A stretch of DNA of 64,000 nucleotides, from the NCBI GenBank assembly GCA_913056365.1, contig CAJXLT010000004.1, forward strand, positions 62,001 to 126,000, read 5' to 3'. Each line of letters starts with the position of its first letter. Position 1 is the stretch's first letter. The notes below the pieces were generated by a model. It was not told the DNA's origin. It was given only the letters and a program-made list of their open reading frames with translations, and did no database searches. Below, one piece after another: positions 43,638 to 51,593 of the stretch. Origin of the DNA: an uncultured Paenibacillaceae bacterium. Lineage in GTDB: Bacteria > Bacillota > Bacilli > Paenibacillales > K13. The translations under genes were made by a program, and so were the position numbers.

Positions 43638-44815
43638 TGCGAATTCCTCTGTCGCAGCGCGCTTCACGGATGGGATCGGCAATCTTCGCGGAGGTCGCCA
43701 GCTGGAAAGCGGAAGCGCACGCTCTTGGCAAGAATGTGATCGATCTAGGTATTGGAAGTCCCGACCTGCCGCCGTCGCAGCGGGTTCGCGAAGTGCTGGA
43801 CAGCTGTATTCGGGCAGATGACAGCTACGCTTACCCATTGTCCAGAGGCAGTGCGTCGTTTCGGCAGACAGTGTGCAGCTGGTACCAATATCGTTTTAAC
43901 GTTGAATTGGACGCTGAACGCGAAGTGCTGGCATTGATGGGTTCGCAGGATGGGCTTGCGCATCTGCCTACCGCGATTGCTGATCCTGGTGATATCGCAC
44001 TCATTCCTGATCCCGGATATCCTGTCTATTTGGCAGGTATTGAGATGGCAGGCCTCACCCCATATTTCATGCCATTAACAGAAAGCGGCGGTTATTTGCC
44101 CGATTTCACAAGCATTCCGCAAGATGTGGCGAGACGAGCGAAGCTTATGATCTTGAACTATCCCAGCAATCCGTTATCGGCAATAGCCGACCGATCGTTC
44201 TACGAGGACGCTGTTCGCTTCGCAGCGCGGTGGGAAATTCTCATCGTGCATGACGCTGCTTATTCGGAAATGGCGTTCGATGGGTTTCGCCCTATGAGCA
44301 TATTGGAAATTCCCGGTGCGAAAGAAGTAGCGGTCGAATTCCATTCCTTGTCCAAGAGCTTCCATATGGCCGGCTGCAGAATTGGGTTTGCTGTAGGGAA
44401 TGCGGATGCGGTACATGCCTTGCAAGTGCTGAAGGCGAATATTGATTATGGCGTGTTTCAACCTGTGCAGGAAGCCGGTATCACGGCGTTGACAGAAGAT
44501 ATGGAAGGCAAGCCGTCTGTAGCCGCGCATTATCAGCATAGAAGAGATCTATTCATCCAAGCATTAGCGAAGGAAGGCTGGGAGCTGCCAATGCCGAAGG
44601 CGACAATGTTCGTGTGGGCGCCGATCCCGCAAGGCTGGACATCTCGACAAATTTCCCGGGAAATGTTGCTCCAGACAGGTGTTGCTGTCATTCCCGGTGA
44701 TGCATTCGGCAAGGAAGGTGAGGGCTATGTACGCATGGCGCTTGTCCAATCGAACGAACAATTGACGGAAGCAGCAGCTCGGATCGGGCGATTTGTGCGA
44801 GAGAATAGGATATGA
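43634..44815 (+). CDS. PLP-dependent aminotransferase (LL-diaminopimelate aminotransferase-like)
   Basis: A 393-residue fold-type I aminotransferase. Motifs: VIDLGIGSPDLPPSQRVREVL, YAYPLSRGSASFRQTVCSWY, LALMGSQDGLAHL, ILNYPSNPLSAIA, IVHDAAYSEMAFDGFRP and the PLP lysine in HSLSKSFHMAGCRIGF. This pattern is shared by DapL-like and YugH/PatA-like enzymes, so the substrate is open. ATG 43634 has GGGG at 5 bases and overlaps the ArsC-like stop; an in-frame ATG at 43622 is possible. Confidence 0.9.
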   Translation: MMRIPLSQRASRMGSAIFAEVASWKAEAHALGKNVIDLGIGSPDLPPSQRVREVLDSCIRADDSYAYPLSRGSASFRQTVCSWYQYRFNVELDAEREVLALMGSQDGLAHLPTAIADPGDIALIPDPGYPVYLAGIEMAGLTPYFMPLTESGGYLPDFTSIPQDVARRAKLMILNYPSNPLSAIADRSFYEDAVRFAARWEILIVHDAAYSEMAFDGFRPMSILEIPGAKEVAVEFHSLSKSFHMAGCRIGFAVGNADAVHALQVLKANIDYGVFQPVQEAGITALTEDMEGKPSVAAHYQHRRDLFIQALAKEGWELPMPKATMFVWAPIPQGWTSRQISREMLLQTGVAVIPGDAFGKEGEGYVRMALVQSNEQLTEAAARIGRFVRENRI

Positions 44816-44839
44816 ATAGGACAAAGGAGTTATGAAGCA

Positions 44840-45733
44840 ATGAATGATCAAGTGGCAAGCAAACAACACATCCTTATTGTAGACAGCTTCGCTTTACTGT
44901 TTCGCGGTTTCTTCGCGATGGCAATGAGCGGTAATTACATGCGGACTTCTACGGGATTGTGCACGAACGGTCTGTATCAGTTTACGAAATATATGCTGCA
45001 CGCAATCGAGACATTCCAACCGACGCATGTCGCTTGCGCGTTCGATATGGGTTCCAAGACGTTCCGTAACGAACGCTATCCGAATTACAAGGCGAATCGC
45101 GCGGCTCCGCCTGAAGAGCTTGTGCCGCAATTCGATCAATTGTGGGAGCTTGTCGAAGCGTTCAACATTCCATGTGTAGGGAAAGTCGGATATGAGGCGG
45201 ATGATGTCATAGGTTCGTTGGCGAATCGTTATGCAGCGGACGGGGTTCAAGTGACGATCCTGACAGGTGATGGCGACTCCCTTCAGTTGATTCAGGATCG
45301 TGTGCAGGTTGCGATGATGAAGAAGGGCTTCGGCAATTATGAGGTGATTGGACTGCACAATTTACAAGAAATTAAGGGGATACAACATCCTGCTCAAATT
45401 ATCGAGATGAAGGCGCTGATGGGTGATGCCTCTGACAATATTCCGGGCTGCCCGAATGTCGGACCGAAGACGGCACTGAAGCTGATTGCCGAATTCGGCA
45501 CAGTAGAAGGTGTTTTTGCTAATATTGAGCAGGTTAAAGGCAAGCTGAAGGAACGACTGATCGAAAATCGGGAGCTGATCGAGCTATCTTATGAGCTTGC
45601 TACGATTCAACTTGATGTAGAGGTGGATTGCGCCTTATCTTCCTGTGAATACAAGATTGATGTGCCGAAGCTACTTGCTAAGCTGGAAGAGCTGGAATTC
45701 AAGGCGTTCATTCGGCAATTTGCAGCGGGTTAA
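44840..45733 (+). CDS. 5'-3' exonuclease (YpcP / ExoIX type)
   Basis: A 297-residue stand-alone relative of the DNA polymerase I 5'-nuclease domain. Metal-binding carboxylates lie in LIVDSFALLFRGFF, ACAFDMGSKTFRNERYPNYKANRA, GYEADDVIGSLANRYA and LTGDGDSLQLI. The helix-hairpin-helix is ALMGDASDNIPGCPNVGPKTALKLI. It acts on 5' flaps and RNA primers alongside Pol I. ATG 44840 follows AAAGGAG. A convergent small gene ends 3 bases after its stop. Confidence 0.94.
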   Translation: MNDQVASKQHILIVDSFALLFRGFFAMAMSGNYMRTSTGLCTNGLYQFTKYMLHAIETFQPTHVACAFDMGSKTFRNERYPNYKANRAAPPEELVPQFDQLWELVEAFNIPCVGKVGYEADDVIGSLANRYAADGVQVTILTGDGDSLQLIQDRVQVAMMKKGFGNYEVIGLHNLQEIKGIQHPAQIIEMKALMGDASDNIPGCPNVGPKTALKLIAEFGTVEGVFANIEQVKGKLKERLIENRELIELSYELATIQLDVEVDCALSSCEYKIDVPKLLAKLEELEFKAFIRQFAAG

Positions 45734-45736
45734 GCA

Positions 45737-46030
45737 TCAATGTTGCACGGGTGATTCGTCGCCATTCTCGTCATGGGTAAGGTGCGCGGGCGGATCGTTC
45801 CGCGGCAGTCCTTCATGCAAGGCGCGATTCTCATAAGCGAATCGATTAGGAGGCCGCTGATCCTCTCGCCATGGCGTGCTCTTACCAAGATAGTCACTGC
45901 GTAATGGTGAGCCGTATGGCCCTTCGGGGAATTCTTCAGCAATTAAATCGTTCCGTTGAGATTCAACAGAAGCTACATCCGTATAATCACTGCGACGCTC
46001 CTCCATAAATCCGTCATTGATCCCAGCCAT
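45737..46030 (-). CDS. Small hydrophilic protein, unknown function
   Basis: A 97-residue, highly polar protein rich in Arg, Glu, Asp, Asn and Pro (DGFMEERRSDYTDVASVESQRND, REDQRPPNRFAYENRALHEG). No membrane segment or known domain; probably disordered. A GGGAGGTG ribosome site lies before the ATG, which supports real translation. Similar short polar proteins are frequent in spore-formers. Confidence 0.6.
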   Translation of the reverse strand: MAGINDGFMEERRSDYTDVASVESQRNDLIAEEFPEGPYGSPLRSDYLGKSTPWREDQRPPNRFAYENRALHEGLPRNDPPAHLTHDENGDESPVQH

Positions 46031-46052
46031 AATCGTACACCTCCCGTCGTAT

Positions 46053-46101
46053 AAAAAAATAAGTCCAACAACGCTAGTGTGACGGCGTTAGTCAGACTTA
46101 T
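46053..46101 (-). terminator. Terminator after the DUF3055 gene
   Basis: On the minus strand ATAAGTC and AACGC arms close a hairpin with an internal bulge, followed by a run of seven T (complement 46053-46059). Confidence 0.7.
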
Positions 46102-46134
46102 GATTTGCGAATGCTGCCATACTTATGCATCGGG

Positions 46135-46452
46135 TCATGTATCCGAGAAGTGTATCACTCCTACAACTTGAAGCAGGAAGCTGCGCAAGTCTTCGGCTTG
46201 TTCTTCATTCATGCGAAAGACATGCTCGAGATATCCTTCTTCATCCAGATCATCCGGTCCGATTATAGCAGTTTTGCCGGATTGCAGATCGGTTACAAGC
46301 TTTTTCCCGTAAAATCGATTCGTGGTCGTAACAGCTAAGTCAAACCGATGCATAGAAGGACCAATGAAACAAATAAATCGGGTTGTGGTCTCTTCGTTGC
46401 TATCGGACAAATAATCGAAGTCCTCAGCCAATTGTGTTCTCTCCTTTCCCAT
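46135..46452 (-). CDS. DUF3055-family protein
   Basis: A 105-residue soluble protein. TRFICFIGPSMHRFDLAVTTTNRFYGKKLVTDLQSGKTAIIGPDDLDEEGYLEHVF is the conserved core of a small Bacillales family (DUF3055 by recollection). Acidic throughout. The ATG at 46450-46452 (complement) has GGAG upstream; an open frame continues upstream without a ribosome site. Ends in a terminator. Function unknown. Confidence 0.68.
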   Translation of the reverse strand: MGKERTQLAEDFDYLSDSNEETTTRFICFIGPSMHRFDLAVTTTNRFYGKKLVTDLQSGKTAIIGPDDLDEEGYLEHVFRMNEEQAEDLRSFLLQVVGVIHFSDT

Positions 46453-46522
46453 GCCGCTACTCCTATTATACATGCTCGATCGTGTATGAGAAAGGGCGGT
46501 GCAGTGTGTTCCAAATAAAGGG

Positions 46523-46552
46523 TTGCACATGTATGGGCGATTGTGGTACTCT
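46523..46552 (+). promoter_or_regulatory. Promoter of the HRDC-protein transcript
   Basis: TTGCAC (46523-46528), 18 bases, TACTCT (46547-46552). The resulting leader of about 90 bases contains a full terminator before the gene. Confidence 0.4.
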
Positions 46553-46580
46553 GAATTTACTAATAATTTTGTTGAGGAAG

Positions 46581-46618
46581 CACCTCACTAACCGTATTGG
46601 GTTGGTGGGGTGTTTTTT
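46581..46618 (+). terminator. Terminator in the leader of the HRDC gene (possible attenuator)
   Basis: CACCTCACTAACC (46581-46593) pairs with GGTTGGTGGGGTG (46600-46612), 13 pairs including two G-U, then TTTTTT. It lies between a plausible promoter and the ribosome site of the next gene, not after a same-strand gene, which suggests attenuation or a short RNA. Confidence 0.7.
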
Positions 46619-46650
46619 CTTTTTAAAAAACAATTGTGGAGGTGTAGAAC

Positions 46651-47652
46651 ATGGATATTTTATTCATGAACAGTTTGCAAAGAAAGGAGGAGCAGCATTC
46701 ACTTTGTACCGCACGTATTTGTGTAGGAATCGACGAGGATCATTGGCGAATCGTATGGACAGAGGATCGGATGGATCAGCCATCCACACAAGAGGATTGG
46801 TATGAGGGACCGGAGCAGGATGAGATGAAGGCGATTTTGCAATACCGCCTTGCAGGGAAGATGGGGGATGGGTTCTTACCTGTAGTGGAAGGGCTGCTTG
46901 AAGAAGCGGTGCCTGTCAGCAATCGCGCTTCGCTAACGCAGATGCTGCACTATTATGCAGAGAGCAATCCGAATAAGACATTATATGATAAGCTTCGCAC
47001 TTGGCGAAGGGAGAAGGCCGGTGAGGTGGGGAGAGCGCCATTCGTAGTTGCGACGAACAAGCTGCTTCAACTCTTGTCAGTCTATATTCCGCATCATAAG
47101 GAGGAGATGCTGCAAATACCGGGATTCGGTGAATACAAGTGGAATTTATTCGGGGAGGAGCTGGTTTCACTGCTCGCCAAAGAGTCTCGGGATCATACGT
47201 TCCCCTTGGAATGGGTCGCACAGCGTATGGATCACCGGGAGATGTTCATCTGGATGTGCCGTCAGCATGAGCAGAAGCATAAGAATATGTTGGCCCGACA
47301 CCAGCATCGCAAGAAACTGTTGGCGCGTGCTTCACAACGGAGCACATTAGCGGAGCTGGAGAAGGAATTGTCACTGCCGAAACGAGAAATCATCATGCAG
47401 CTCGAACAGCTCGAGAGTGAAGGGTATGACTTAACTGTGTTGATTGACAGCTGTGGCGAGGAAATTCCTGAGCAGTTGAAGGTGAGGGCGATTCAGGCAT
47501 TTCGAGAGCAGGACAGCCGATTCTTGAAGCCGGTTCTGAGCAAGCTCTATACGGAAGAAGAGCTGAAGGGGCAGGATATTCAACAGCTGTATGATTGGCT
47601 GAGGCTTGTTAGAATGGTTGCTCGCAGAGAGCCAAGCACGGTGCAGAGCTAA
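46651..47652 (+). CDS. HRDC-domain protein with RecQ-C-terminus-like helical region
   Basis: A 333-residue soluble protein. Residues 100-180 form an HRDC domain (TLYDKLRTWRREKAGEVGRAPFVVATNKLLQLLSVYIPHHKEEMLQIPGFGEYK), as found at the end of RecQ helicases and RNase D. The C-terminal 130 residues are helical with a possible winged helix (STLAELEKELSLPKREIIMQLEQLESEGYDL), recalling the RQC/HTH part of RecQ. There is no helicase or nuclease motif, so it probably binds nucleic acid as an accessory factor. ATG 46651 follows GTGGAGGTG. Its leader holds a terminator. Confidence 0.8.
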   Translation: MDILFMNSLQRKEEQHSLCTARICVGIDEDHWRIVWTEDRMDQPSTQEDWYEGPEQDEMKAILQYRLAGKMGDGFLPVVEGLLEEAVPVSNRASLTQMLHYYAESNPNKTLYDKLRTWRREKAGEVGRAPFVVATNKLLQLLSVYIPHHKEEMLQIPGFGEYKWNLFGEELVSLLAKESRDHTFPLEWVAQRMDHREMFIWMCRQHEQKHKNMLARHQHRKKLLARASQRSTLAELEKELSLPKREIIMQLEQLESEGYDLTVLIDSCGEEIPEQLKVRAIQAFREQDSRFLKPVLSKLYTEEELKGQDIQQLYDWLRLVRMVARREPSTVQS

Positions 47653-47658
47653 TGGACA

Positions 47659-47691
47659 ACACCGCCCTGTCTAATGAAGACAGGGCGGTGT
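47659..47691. terminator. Strong terminator between the HRDC gene and corA
   Basis: A perfect 14-bp stem ACACCGCCCTGTCT / AGACAGGGCGGTGT with the 5-base loop AATGA. It lies between convergent genes and may work in both directions; T-runs are short. Confidence 0.75.
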
Positions 47692-47708
47692 CAGGTTAAT
47701 AAGTGATA

Positions 47709-48650
47709 TTATAGCCAGCCTTTCTTGCGGAACAGCAAATACATCGAACAACCTACAATAAACATGAATCCCAAGGCTATCTCAGCACCATAGGCTAGGT
47801 GCAATCCTGGAATGTATGTGAAGTTCATGCCATAGATACCGGTAATGAACGTTAACGGCATGAAGATCGTTGTCAAGGCGGTGAAGACACGCATAATTTC
47901 GTTGGCGCGATTAGCAAGACTGGATTGATAAGCTTCTCGCAGGTTGCCCATTAGATCGCGGTATGTTTCGAACGTCTCGGATATCTTCACAGTATTTTCA
48001 TAGACATCACTGAAATACTTTTGCAGTTGATCATCGATAAGCCGGAGCTCCTTACGGTTCAGCTTAGCAATGAGATCCTTCTGCGGACCAAGCGCTTTCT
48101 TCAGCCACAATATTTCGCTGCGTAATCCGATAATTTCATTGAGATGCGACTTACGTGTACGAATTAAGATGTCTTCTTCGAGCTTCTCGATTCGCGCTTC
48201 GAAGCGATCGCTTACCGTAAAGTAGTTATCGACAACAAGGTCAATGAGTTCATAGAGGAAGAAATCCGCTGAATTCGTTTTCTCCGCAAGCATAATAGGT
48301 TTGATTGTACGCAGCTCATTGATCTTCTGTTGGGTGACGGTAATGATGTAATGCCTGCCTAAGAATATGTTCAAGGCTCTCAGGAAGATCTCCTCATCAT
48401 CAAATCGGATGCTGTTAATGACGACGAAGTATTGCCCGCTCTCGTCGTAAATTTCTAGCTTGGGTCGCTGTTCCTCTTCGTTCAGACAATCTTCTACAGC
48501 AAGGTCGTGAAGGTGAAATATTTCCTGCAGTTGCTGCAGGTCCTCGGCAGCTGCATCAATCCAGTAAAAACCGTTCTCCGGTACTTGAAGTGCTTCGGCA
48601 GGTGATTCCAATTCGGTGAAGATTCCATGTTGCACAAGTCTTACTCGCAT
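47709..48650 (-). CDS. corA: CorA-family magnesium/cobalt transporter
   Basis: A 313-residue Mg2+ channel working as a pentamer in the cell membrane. The cytosolic funnel domain ends in a long helix. The two C-terminal helices carry the selectivity motif GMN in TGIYGMNFTYIPGL. The protein ends in LFRKKGWL. AAAGGAG lies before the ATG. It follows mgtE on the same strand with a 237-base gap that holds a small open reading frame, so both Mg transporters may be co-transcribed. Confidence 0.95.
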   Translation of the reverse strand: MRVRLVQHGIFTELESPAEALQVPENGFYWIDAAAEDLQQLQEIFHLHDLAVEDCLNEEEQRPKLEIYDESGQYFVVINSIRFDDEEIFLRALNIFLGRHYIITVTQQKINELRTIKPIMLAEKTNSADFFLYELIDLVVDNYFTVSDRFEARIEKLEEDILIRTRKSHLNEIIGLRSEILWLKKALGPQKDLIAKLNRKELRLIDDQLQKYFSDVYENTVKISETFETYRDLMGNLREAYQSSLANRANEIMRVFTALTTIFMPLTFITGIYGMNFTYIPGLHLAYGAEIALGFMFIVGCSMYLLFRKKGWL

Positions 48651-48712
48651 AATGACGACTGCTCCTTTCGGTCACGGAGAAACACGCCGCTTCCCGTACC
48701 GAAGGAACCCCG

Positions 48713-48817
48713 CTAACAGCGAATGACCCAAGGCTGAATCGGAAGCCGGCGCTTCTCCATATGATGTTTCACTCGTTCAGGGTTAGCTTGTTGGTCCGCG
48801 CTCGGTTCTGCGTCCAT
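48713..48817 (-). CDS. Possible 34-residue leader or small protein between mgtE and corA
   Basis: The frame encodes MDAEPSADQQANPERV then KHHMEKRRLPIQPWVIRC. The ATG has AGAGAGGTGAG about 8 bases upstream. The surrounding RNA is rich in self-complementary stretches (GCTAAC/GTTAGC, GGAGAAGC/GCTTCC). It might be a real small protein or a translated leader controlling corA. Nothing recognised by family. Confidence 0.35.
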   Translation of the reverse strand: MDAEPSADQQANPERVKHHMEKRRLPIQPWVIRC

Positions 48818-48887
48818 ACCTGCGTCTCACCTCTCTACTAACGTATTACCTGAATAGTATATCGTGTGCTTGTCCGGTCTGCAATGC

Positions 48888-50246
48888 TCAGAGTTGCGAC
48901 AGCTTGTTCAGGAAGAGCGTCGCCAGACCGAAGTAGACACTTAGTGAGAACAAGTCGTTAATCGTCGTAATGAGCGGACCGGATGCAACAGCTGGATCAA
49001 TTCGCAAGCGATGCAGCATTAGCGGAATTAATGTGCCGGTCATCGTTCCGATGAGTAAAGTCAAGAATAAGGAAAGTCCCACGACCAATCCCAAATAGCC
49101 GCTTCCTTGCCACAAGTAAGAGATAGCTGCAACAGCCAATCCACATACTGTTCCGATGATTAGACCGACAGTAAATTCACGAGTGATTAAGCGGAGCAAA
49201 GTACGGCGGTCGACATCGTTCATGACGAGTCCGCGCACTACAATGGCAAGTGATTGCGTCCCTGTATTCCCTGTCATGCCTGCGATCATCGGCATGAAGA
49301 AGGTAAGCACGACGACCTGCTCCAACGTATGTTGGAAGCCAGCCATAATGCTGCCGGACAGCAAGCCAAGGAACAGCAGCAGCATGAGCCACGGGAGCCG
49401 CTTGGCAGAAGCGGTGACAGCGGAGGTCTGAAAGTCAATGCCTGCCCCCGTTGCGGATAGCTTGCCGATATCTTCGTTCGCTTCTTCAATGACGACATCC
49501 AAAATATCATCGACCGTAACAATACCGGCAAGCCTGCTATGCTCATCTACAACAGGCAATGCAATGAAGTCGTACCGTTCCATCGTGCGCGCTACTTCTT
49601 CTTGGTCCATCTCTATTGGGACGCTAATTACGCGTCGATACATAATATCAGCGATCTGATCGCGTTCATCTGCAAGGACCAAATCCCGGTAGGACACAAC
49701 ACCGACCAGTTGCTTGTTATCATCCAATACGTATAGGTAATAAATATTCTCTGCATAATTGGCGAATGATTTGACCTTATCTACTGCTTCACGCACATCA
49801 TAGTGATCCTTGATCCACACATAACGGTTCGTCATGATGCCGCCTGCCGTATCCGGTTCGTATTGCATCAGCGATTGTACAGATTCACTATCCGCTCGGG
49901 TCATCGAAGTAAGGAAGCCTTGTGTGCGATCGTTAGAGAAGCCGGCCAACAAGTCAGCTAAGTCGTCGTTTTCCATATATGTCATCATTCGCGTAGCTTT
50001 CTCCATGCCGAGAACAGAAACAATTTCCTCTTGGTAGTCATGCTCAAGCTCTTGAACGATGATCGCCACATCGGGGAGCGGAAGTAGCAGGATAAAGGGA
50101 AGTCTGAACTTGCCTGGAAGAGTCTTATATATCTCCGCACGATCATAAGGTTGGAGTTCATCTAATACGTGAAGAAGACGAGATTTGTCCTTGCTCGATA
50201 TCGCTTCCGCTATTAATGGAATAATTGATTGCACATCGGTTTCCAT
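48888..50246 (-). CDS. mgtE: MgtE magnesium transporter
   Basis: About 452 residues. The N-terminal MgtE domain (AEIYKTLPGKFRLPFILLLPLPDVA) is followed by two CBS domains (MTNRYVWIKDHYDVREAVD, ISVPIEMDQEEVARTMERYDFIALPVVDEHSRLAGIVTVDDILDVV). Then come five membrane helices (FMPMIAGMTGNTGTQSLAIVVRGL, VGLSLFLTLLIGTMTGTLIPLML). Mg2+ binding to the cytosolic part closes the channel in this family. The ATG at 50244-50246 (complement) has AGGAGGG 10 bases away; a second ATG three codons upstream abuts that site. Divergent from the SAM-riboswitch operon. Confidence 0.94.
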   Translation of the reverse strand: METDVQSIIPLIAEAISSKDKSRLLHVLDELQPYDRAEIYKTLPGKFRLPFILLLPLPDVAIIVQELEHDYQEEIVSVLGMEKATRMMTYMENDDLADLLAGFSNDRTQGFLTSMTRADSESVQSLMQYEPDTAGGIMTNRYVWIKDHYDVREAVDKVKSFANYAENIYYLYVLDDNKQLVGVVSYRDLVLADERDQIADIMYRRVISVPIEMDQEEVARTMERYDFIALPVVDEHSRLAGIVTVDDILDVVIEEANEDIGKLSATGAGIDFQTSAVTASAKRLPWLMLLLFLGLLSGSIMAGFQHTLEQVVVLTFFMPMIAGMTGNTGTQSLAIVVRGLVMNDVDRRTLLRLITREFTVGLIIGTVCGLAVAAISYLWQGSGYLGLVVGLSLFLTLLIGTMTGTLIPLMLHRLRIDPAVASGPLITTINDLFSLSVYFGLATLFLNKLSQL

Positions 50247-50367
50247 GCTTGTCATGCCCTCCTGATTGGCGAGAATAGTGCTTCTTACCAAGCATACCTG
50301 CTGCTTGCGGACGATGCAATCGTATGGATGGATTGTCTGTCCCAGTTCATTGCTGTACAAGCAGTGC

Positions 50368-50396
50368 TTGACGTGAGGGAGAATTTCCAGTACAGT
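50368..50396 (+). promoter_or_regulatory. Sigma-A promoter of the metA-metI operon
   Basis: TTGACG (50368-50373), 17 bases, TACAGT (50391-50396), about 24 bases before the SAM riboswitch. Confidence 0.65.
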
Positions 50397-50419
50397 AGTG
50401 TTAACTATATAGACCGTTA

Positions 50420-50540
50420 CTCTTATCAAGAGCAGGTGGAGGGACTAGCCCGATGAAACCCGGCAACCGGCATCCAGTCAAGCGACTGGCATTGCACGGT
50501 GCTAAATCTTGCAGGAACAGTCGTTTCTGAGAGATGAGAG
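50420..50540 (+). promoter_or_regulatory. SAM-I (S-box) riboswitch
   Basis: P1 is CTCTTATC (50420-50427) with GATGAGAG (50533-50540). The conserved core AGAGCAGGTGGAGGGACTAG, CCCGATGAAACCCGGCAACC and GGTGCTAAATCTTGC is present. SAM binding favours the terminator at 50561-50587 and shuts off metA-metI when methionine is plentiful. Confidence 0.97.
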
Positions 50541-50560
50541 AGGCTTTTTGACTTGTCATG

Positions 50561-50587
50561 AAGACCTTTCCATCGGAGGGGTCTTTT
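50561..50587 (+). terminator. SAM riboswitch expression-platform terminator
   Basis: AGACCTTTCC pairs with GGAGGGGTCT around ATC, followed by TTTTTT. Confidence 0.9.
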
Positions 50588-50631
50588 TTAGTTATTCCAG
50601 TGCCAACTAATTCAACAAAGGAGTGAAGAGG

Positions 50632-51570
50632 ATGCCAATCAAAGTGCCTGACAGTCTGCCAGCAAAGGAAGTATTAGCGAATGAGAATATTTTTGTCATG
50701 GATGAGTCCGCTGCTTACCAACAGGATATCCGGCCATTGCGGATCGCGATTGTCAATTTGATGCCGACCAAGGAGACAACGGAAACCCAACTGCTTCGGT
50801 TGATTGGCAATACACCATTGCAAGTAGAGGTTGCGTTGATTCGTACGAAAACCTATACGTCGAAGAATACGCCGCATGAGCATCTGTCCCAATTTTACCA
50901 GACGTTCGACGACATTAAGCATCAGCGGTTTGACGGGATGATCATCACCGGCGCCCCAGTGGAGACACTGGAATTTGAAGAAGTGGATTATTGGAACGAG
51001 CTGAAGGACATTCTGGCATGGTCTAAGCAGAATGTCACGTCGACGATGCATATATGTTGGGGGGCTCAAGCCGGGCTGTACTATCATTATGGCGTGCAGA
51101 AATATCCGCTTCCCGAGAAGATATTCGGCGTCTTCCCGCATGTGCCGGTCGTTCGGAATTGCCAGCTGCTGCGCGGGTTTGACGAATGCTTCTATGTGCC
51201 GCAGTCCAGACATACAGAAGTGCGAAGCGAAGATATCGAGGCAGTGCCAGAGCTGGAGATTGTATCGCATTCAGAGGAGTCCGGTGTGTATATTGCCGCT
51301 TCCAAGGACGGCAAGCATATCTTCGTAACAGGGCATTCTGAGTATGATCCCGAGACGCTGCAGTGGGAATACGAGCGGGATGTTGAGAAAGGAATGGACA
51401 TTGCCGTACCGAAGAACTATTTTCCACAAGACGACCCGACTAAGAAACCGGTCAGCACATGGCGGGCGCATGCGAACCTGCTGTTCTCCAACTGGCTGAA
51501 CTACTATGTGTACCAGGTTACACCATTCGATTGGAACGCCGCATACAAAGAGATGGCTGCAGGAATTTAA
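50632..51570 (+). CDS. metA: Homoserine O-acetyltransferase (MetA type)
   Basis: Acylates homoserine in the first methionine-specific step. Catalytic C142 is in [17 protein letters not shown], with a His in [12 protein letters not shown]. Residue 111, in [15 protein letters not shown], is glutamate; in this family E111 goes with acetyl-CoA use and G111 with succinyl-CoA, so the product should be O-acetylhomoserine. 312 residues, normal. ATG 50632 follows AAAGGAG. Controlled by the SAM riboswitch and followed 23 bases later by metI. Confidence 0.95.
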   Translation: MPIKVPDSLPAKEVLANENIFVMDESAAYQQDIRPLRIAIVNLMPTKETTETQLLRLIGNTPLQVEVALIRTKTYTSKNTPHEHLSQFYQTFDDIKHQRFDGMIITGAPVETLEFEEVDYWNELKDILAWSKQNVTSTMHICWGAQAGLYYHYGVQKYPLPEKIFGVFPHVPVVRNCQLLRGFDECFYVPQSRHTEVRSEDIEAVPELEIVSHSEESGVYIAASKDGKHIFVTGHSEYDPETLQWEYERDVEKGMDIAVPKNYFPQDDPTKKPVSTWRAHANLLFSNWLNYYVYQVTPFDWNAAYKEMAAGI

Positions 51571-51593
51571 GTAAATATACAGGAGGGAATATA

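Noticed and set aside
48651-48887. M-box (Mg riboswitch) before corA
   Set aside because: The gap lacks the conserved M-box core; only isolated resemblances such as GGTGAG and GGGTCA were found.
50247-50429. Extended N-terminus of MgtE
   Set aside because: The frame is open, but it would cover the divergent met promoter, and the ATG near AGGAGGG gives the normal MgtE length.
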